A DNA stretch of 64,000 nt, taken from positions 1 to 64,000 of the forward strand of contig CAZETS010000015.1 in assembly GCA_964515335.1 (NCBI GenBank), in the 5' to 3' direction. This document shows positions 60,527 to 64,000 of this stretch, piece after piece (within the stretch, counting starts at the first letter, position 1; every line of letters starts with the position of its first letter). The notes below the pieces were generated by a model. It had not been told where the DNA came from. It did not search any database and saw nothing but the letters and a program-made list of their open reading frames with translations. The DNA comes from TMED88 sp964515335 (GTDB taxonomy: Bacteria; Myxococcota_A; UBA9160; UBA4427). A program made the position numbers and the translations under genes.

Positions 60527-61330
60527 TCACGCGCCGGGATTGAAGCCGAGGTGGCGGCCGGCCGTCCAGCCGGCGTCGACCGGGTAGTCGGCGCCGGTGC
60601 ACGAGAGCGACTCGTCGGAGACGAGGAAGATCACCATGCGGGCGATGTCGCGCACGAGGTCGAGTGGATCGCGGCCCTGCTGGTAGGCGAGCAGCTTGTG
60701 GGTGAAGGCGAGGGTCTGCGCGGGATCGATCCCCTCCGGCACGTACGGGGCGCGCATCTCCGGCCCGCCGGCCTCGGGACAGACGGCGTTCACGCGAATC
60801 CCATACTTGCCGAGCTCGAGGGCCGCCACCCGCGTCATTCCCCGCAACGCCCACTTGGTGGCCGCGTAGGCGATCAGTCCGTTCTTTGCGCTCAGACCGT
60901 CGACCGACGAAATGTTGACGATGGCGCCGCCACGCTCCTTCATGGCCGGCACGGCGGCCCGCATGCCGAGGAAGGGCCCGATCTGGTTGACGCGGACCAG
61001 CCGCTCGAAGTCGGCGAGCGGCGTGTCCTCGAGGGCCTCCATGAAGAACAGACCGGCGTTGTTGACGAGCCCGTCGAGCCTCCCGAAGCGCTCGAGCGCC
61101 GAGGAGACAGCCGCCGCCCAGCTCTCCTCGGACGACACGTCGAGGTGTACGAAGGCGGCGGCGTCGCCGAGGTCCTTCGCGACGCTCTCGCCGCGGTCTT
61201 CCGCGATGTCGCCCACGACCACGCGCGCGCCCTCTTCCACCAGGATCCGCGCCGTCTGCTCACCGGTGCCGCGCGCCCCGCCGGTGACCAGCACGACCTT
61301 GCCTTCGACCCGGCCGGCCCTCTCACTCAT
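60527..61330 (-). CDS. Short-chain dehydrogenase/reductase (hydroxysteroid-dehydrogenase-like)
   Basis: A 267-residue SDR. The cofactor motif is TGGARGTGEQTAR, NNAG follows, and the active site is NISSVDG with Tyr-Lys in YAATKWALRG. The ending SCTGADYPVDAGWTAG matches 3-alpha/20-beta-hydroxysteroid-dehydrogenase-like members. It may belong to the same steroid-type pathway as the locus at 8119-18603, though it is far away. Confidence 0.86.
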   Translation of the reverse strand: MSERAGRVEGKVVLVTGGARGTGEQTARILVEEGARVVVGDIAEDRGESVAKDLGDAAAFVHLDVSSEESWAAAVSSALERFGRLDGLVNNAGLFFMEALEDTPLADFERLVRVNQIGPFLGMRAAVPAMKERGGAIVNISSVDGLSAKNGLIAYAATKWALRGMTRVAALELGKYGIRVNAVCPEAGGPEMRAPYVPEGIDPAQTLAFTHKLLAYQQGRDPLDLVRDIARMVIFLVSDESLSCTGADYPVDAGWTAGRHLGFNPGA

Positions 61331-61540
61331 TGCTCGATCCTCTCCTCACCTGGGCTCTTCGCTTCGTTCGAGCGTCCCGCTCCAACCCGGACTTCCGCTC
61401 GGCCCGCATGGTAAAGCAGTTCTGACATCCGCAAGGACGCCGCGTGGCGCGAACTCCTGGAGCGGCACTGCCGATTCACGCCGGATCGGCTACGCTACAG
61501 GACGGATGACGGCACCACTCGGTCACTCGGTGGAGGTGCC

Positions 61541-62233
61541 ATGCGGTTCGTTCGCACGTTCATCGCCCTTTCCCTGGCAGCGCTCGTCGGTTCTCTCGGC
61601 GGCTGCGCGACGCCGGCCCCTGACCCCGACGAGCCCGTCGTCACTTCCGACGGCCTCGTCCGCATCGAGCGCGCCGGTCCCGGCGTGCTGATCGTGCGGC
61701 CCGACCACAGCCTGGGCAGCTACGACGACGTGCTGTTCAAGCGCATCCATATCGCCTACGCGCGCGGCCAGCACCCTCTGAACGATCGCGACCGGGCGCG
61801 CATCATCGACACCGTGCTCGAGACCGCGACGTTCGGGAGAGGTCAGGGCGACATCGAGCGCGTGAAGTCGCCCGGCCCCTGCGTGCTCGAAATGACCCTG
61901 CACCTGCTGGACGTGCAGCTGCGCGAGTCGGTCCGTAGCGGCTCGCAGTCCTCGTACGTCTCTTCGTTCGGCACCGTGACCCTCGTCCTCGAGCTGAACG
62001 ATTCGGAGACGGGCAGGCGGCTGGCCAGCTACGCGGAGCGCCGCAGCCTGGGCGGGGGGCCCGATGTCGGCAACACGGGCGTGGACGCGAGGCGCTTCGG
62101 CAAGACGATGTCGTCCATGACGGACAACATGGTGGACGCGCTCTACGACATCGTTCCCGGCACGACCGAGATGCGCGATCACGAATGCCGCGGCAACATC
62201 GCAGCCTACGCGGAGACCCGGGCCACCCAGTAG
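61541..62233 (+). CDS. DUF3313-like lipoprotein
   Basis: A 230-residue exported lipoprotein. The signal ends in LGGCA. The mature sequence contains YDDVLFKRIHIAYARGQHPL, a DxxxF-type stretch seen in DUF3313 proteins, and two conserved loop regions with GNTGVDARRFGKT. The function is unknown. A 210-bp gap precedes it. Confidence 0.6.
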   Translation: MRFVRTFIALSLAALVGSLGGCATPAPDPDEPVVTSDGLVRIERAGPGVLIVRPDHSLGSYDDVLFKRIHIAYARGQHPLNDRDRARIIDTVLETATFGRGQGDIERVKSPGPCVLEMTLHLLDVQLRESVRSGSQSSYVSSFGTVTLVLELNDSETGRRLASYAERRSLGGGPDVGNTGVDARRFGKTMSSMTDNMVDALYDIVPGTTEMRDHECRGNIAAYAETRATQ

Positions 62234-62342
62234 CCCCCGGCTCGGGCGCGCTTCACGCACAATCTGGACTTCGCCGGGCGAGCCGAGCGGGCGGATCTGC
62301 GGCCGCATCGCCAGCTCCGCCCCGTTCGATCGAGGACGTCTC

Positions 62343-63101
62343 GTGCCGCCCCTGCCCCCCCTCGAACGAATCGGACCCGCGACCTGGGAGCTCGCGCCGA
62401 GCTGGCGCGAAGGGATGCGCGTGCCGGTGCGCGTCTTCGCCACCGACGAACTGCTGGCCGGGATGGACGACAAGGTCTTCGAGCAGGCCGCCAACGTCGC
62501 CACGCTGCCCGGCATCGTCGAGGCGAGCTTCGTCATGCCGGACGCCCACTGGGGCTACGGGTTCCCGATCGGCGGCGTCGCCGCCATCGACCCGCGAAGC
62601 GGCGTGGTGTCGCCGGGCGGCATCGGGTTCGACATCAACTGCGGGATGCGGCTGGTGCGGACCGACCTGAGCTGGCCCGAGGTGAAGCCACGCATCCGCC
62701 AGCTCGTCGACGCGCTCGCCGAGCGCGTGCCGGCGGGCGTCGGCCGCGAGGGCTTCGTGCGCGTGCACCGGAGCGAGTTTCCCGAGGTGCTTCGCGAGGG
62801 CGCCCGCTGGGCGGTTCGGCGCGGCTACGGGACGCAGGAGGACCTGCGCTTCACCGAGTCGGGCGGGTGCTTGCCGGGCGCGGATCCCGAGTGCGTGAGC
62901 GAGAAGGCGATCGAGCGCGGCCTGCGTCAGCTCGGCACCCTCGGCTCGGGCAACCACTACCTCGAGGTGCAGGTCCTGCACGCTCGGGCGGTCTTCGACG
63001 CCGCCCTGGCGCGCGCCTTCGGTGTCGACCGCCCCGAGCCGAGGCCGTGCTCGAGGGCGAACGCATCGACCGCTCGCGTCACGCCCTCGCCTGCGACGTG
63101 A
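62343..63101 (+). pseudogene. rtcB: rtcB, truncated RNA-splicing ligase
   Basis: The gene starts as a normal RtcB. The conserved opening is MPDAHWGYGFPIGGVAA, the metal site is FDINCGMRLV, and GSGNHYLEVQ is present, as in residues 1 to about 230 of RtcB. Then, at about codon 232 (VDRPE), the match stops, and 20-odd codons later the frame ends. RtcB is normally about 480 residues, so the half containing the guanylylated His is missing. The downstream sequence belongs to archease, so this is a deletion junction. It is almost certainly inactive as a ligase. Confidence 0.8.
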
Positions 63102-63178
63102 AGGCCGCCACCGCGCACCGCCTACGCGTGGTGCGCGGCCGATCCGGCTGGTCGGCTTCGGTGACCCTCGACGTCTAG
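63041..63178 (+). pseudogene. Archease remnant (C-terminal 45 codons)
   Basis: In a second frame, beginning at the point where the RtcB match stops, the sequence reads EAVLEGERIDRSRHALACD and ends GWSASVTLDV. This matches the C-terminus of archease, the activator of RtcB (compare the VKAxTYHGLxVxR pattern, here VKAATAHRLRVVR). The N-terminal part of archease, including its metal-binding residues, is absent. There is no start codon of its own in a sensible place. Confidence 0.75.
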
Positions 63179-63304
63179 GCGCCGCCTCGGCCGGGGGATC
63201 GGAGACCTTTCGGGCTAGGCTTCCCACCTTCGACGTTACCGAGAGTGGATCATCGACCCCTCGGCCGACGTGTGGCGAGCCGCAGCTCCCGGAAGCCGAC
63301 ACGA

Positions 63305-64000
63305 GTGAGCACGACCCCGCAGACCCAGCACGGACGAGCGCGACTCCTGCCAATCGCCGCGGCCGCCGCGTTGCTGACGGTGCCCGCCCTCGTGTGGCTT
63401 CCCCGCGGTGTCGTCTGGGCGACGGCCATCTGGCTCGGCATCTGTATCGCCGGCGTCCTGCTGCCGGGTAGCCCGCGCCGGCGGGGCATCAGCCTCAACG
63501 CGGGCCTGCTGCTGCTCGTATTCGGCGCGCTCGAGGTGTACTGGGGCATGGGGCCCGAGATCCGGGACGAGGGCAGCGATCTCGCCGACTACATCGGCCC
63601 GCACGAGATCCTCGGCTACGCGCCGACGCCGGGACACGAGACGACCATCGTGCGCCACGGCGACGACGCGCTGATCTACGACGTCACCTACACGATCGGC
63701 GAGAACGGGCTGCGCGTCGCCCCGCCCGTCACGGGCGAGAAAGCAGCGTGCGTCCTCTTCTTCGGCGGCTCGTTCACCTTCGGCGAGGGTCTCGAAAACG
63801 ACGAGGCGCTCGCCTGGCAGGTGGGCGTGCTCTCGGGCGGCCGCTACCGCGTGCACAACTTCGGCTTCCACGGCTATGGGCCGCACCAGATGCTGGCCGC
63901 CATCCAGCAGGGAATCGTGGACGACGCCATCGCGTGCAGGCCGCGCTTCGTCGTCTATCAGGCCGGTGAATTCCACGTGTCCCGCGCGGCGGGGCTCAGC
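63305..64000 (+). CDS. Partial gene, SGNH/GDSL-hydrolase-like membrane protein
   Basis: An open frame that runs off the window end. The N-terminus has two or three hydrophobic segments (LPIAAAAALLTVPALVWL, WATAIWLGICIAGVLLP). The exported-facing part follows, with the SGNH block I-like motif FFGGSFTFGEGLENDEALAW and NFGFHGYGPHQML. A cell-envelope esterase or acyltransferase is likely. The GTG start at 63305 has GGAAG upstream. The 3' end is missing, so no stop codon is seen. Confidence 0.65.
   Translation, partial: MSTTPQTQHGRARLLPIAAAAALLTVPALVWLPRGVVWATAIWLGICIAGVLLPGSPRRRGISLNAGLLLLVFGALEVYWGMGPEIRDEGSDLADYIGPHEILGYAPTPGHETTIVRHGDDALIYDVTYTIGENGLRVAPPVTGEKAACVLFFGGSFTFGEGLENDEALAWQVGVLSGGRYRVHNFGFHGYGPHQMLAAIQQGIVDDAIACRPRFVVYQAGEFHVSRAAGLS

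Noticed and set aside
1..64000. tRNA, rRNA, CRISPR array or insertion sequence
   Set aside because: I looked for T-loop-like sequences, spaced identical repeats and transposase motifs and saw none. A covariance-model search would be decisive.

Overview
The window is gene-dense, GC-rich (roughly 70% by eye) bacterial chromosome with no mobile elements, rRNA, tRNA or CRISPR visible. The gene content suggests an uncultured, metabolically versatile aerobe or denitrifier of the former Deltaproteobacteria type (Myxococcota, Binatota or relatives). The pointers are Myxococcus-type Cys-rich (DUF4215) repeats, many CaiB/BaiF CoA-transferases, F420-type luciferase-like oxidoreductases, two selenoproteins and a clade-I-like nitrous oxide reductase. 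The phylum assignment is an inference.

Layout. 125-7727 (-): a tightly overlapping nitrous oxide reduction operon in the order nosZ-nosR-nosD-nosF-nosY-nosL. 8119-18603: a redox locus with a steroid 5-alpha-reductase-like protein, four luciferase-like monooxygenases, a TetR regulator, a ketosteroid-dehydrogenase-like flavoprotein, an SDR and a BaiCD/FadH-like flavin/Fe-S enoate reductase. This looks like a sterol, bile-acid or related alicyclic catabolism module, but the substrate is not proven. 18869-25942: cell-surface and housekeeping genes (LamG lipoprotein, aldose epimerase, VIT transporter, c-heme lipoprotein, CHAD, amino-acid permease, stress protein). 25947-31506 (-): tandem stress protein, beta-CASP nuclease-like protein, AMP/thymidine phosphorylase, PRPP synthetase and a Yip1 membrane protein, apparently a nucleotide-salvage unit. 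31716-39918: envelope genes (lipoproteins, two ABC permeases, a GT-C membrane protein, a phosphatase-like lipoprotein, an outer-membrane barrel). 40228-49897: an acyl-CoA block (two MaoC-like hydratases, a double-domain and a single-domain CoA-transferase, thiolase, SDR, acyl-CoA synthetase) containing a selenoprotein on the opposite strand. 49965-64000: mixed envelope and metabolic genes, a haloalkane dehalogenase-like hydrolase, an S1P-lyase-like decarboxylase, a second selenoprotein, and a broken rtcB/archease pair.

The strongest unusual findings are two genes interrupted by an in-frame UGA that read through perfectly as selenoproteins with UxxC motifs. One is a GrdB-family protein (44910-45851). 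The other is a redoxin fused to a DsbD-alpha-like domain (59073-60383). In each gene the UGA is followed, 10-13 nucleotides later, by a perfect 8-bp stem with a 3-nt G/U loop. Two independent genes share the same architecture, so a selenocysteine-insertion signal is the natural reading. The second notable event is a deletion scar at about 63036-63041 that joins the 5' half of the RNA ligase gene rtcB, out of frame, to the 3' end of its partner archease.

Other points are a 17-codon upstream ORF translationally coupled to a CoA-transferase, a CoA-transferase fusion whose first half seems to have lost its catalytic Asp, a CRP-like palindrome, and several short tandem repeats in intergenic regions.
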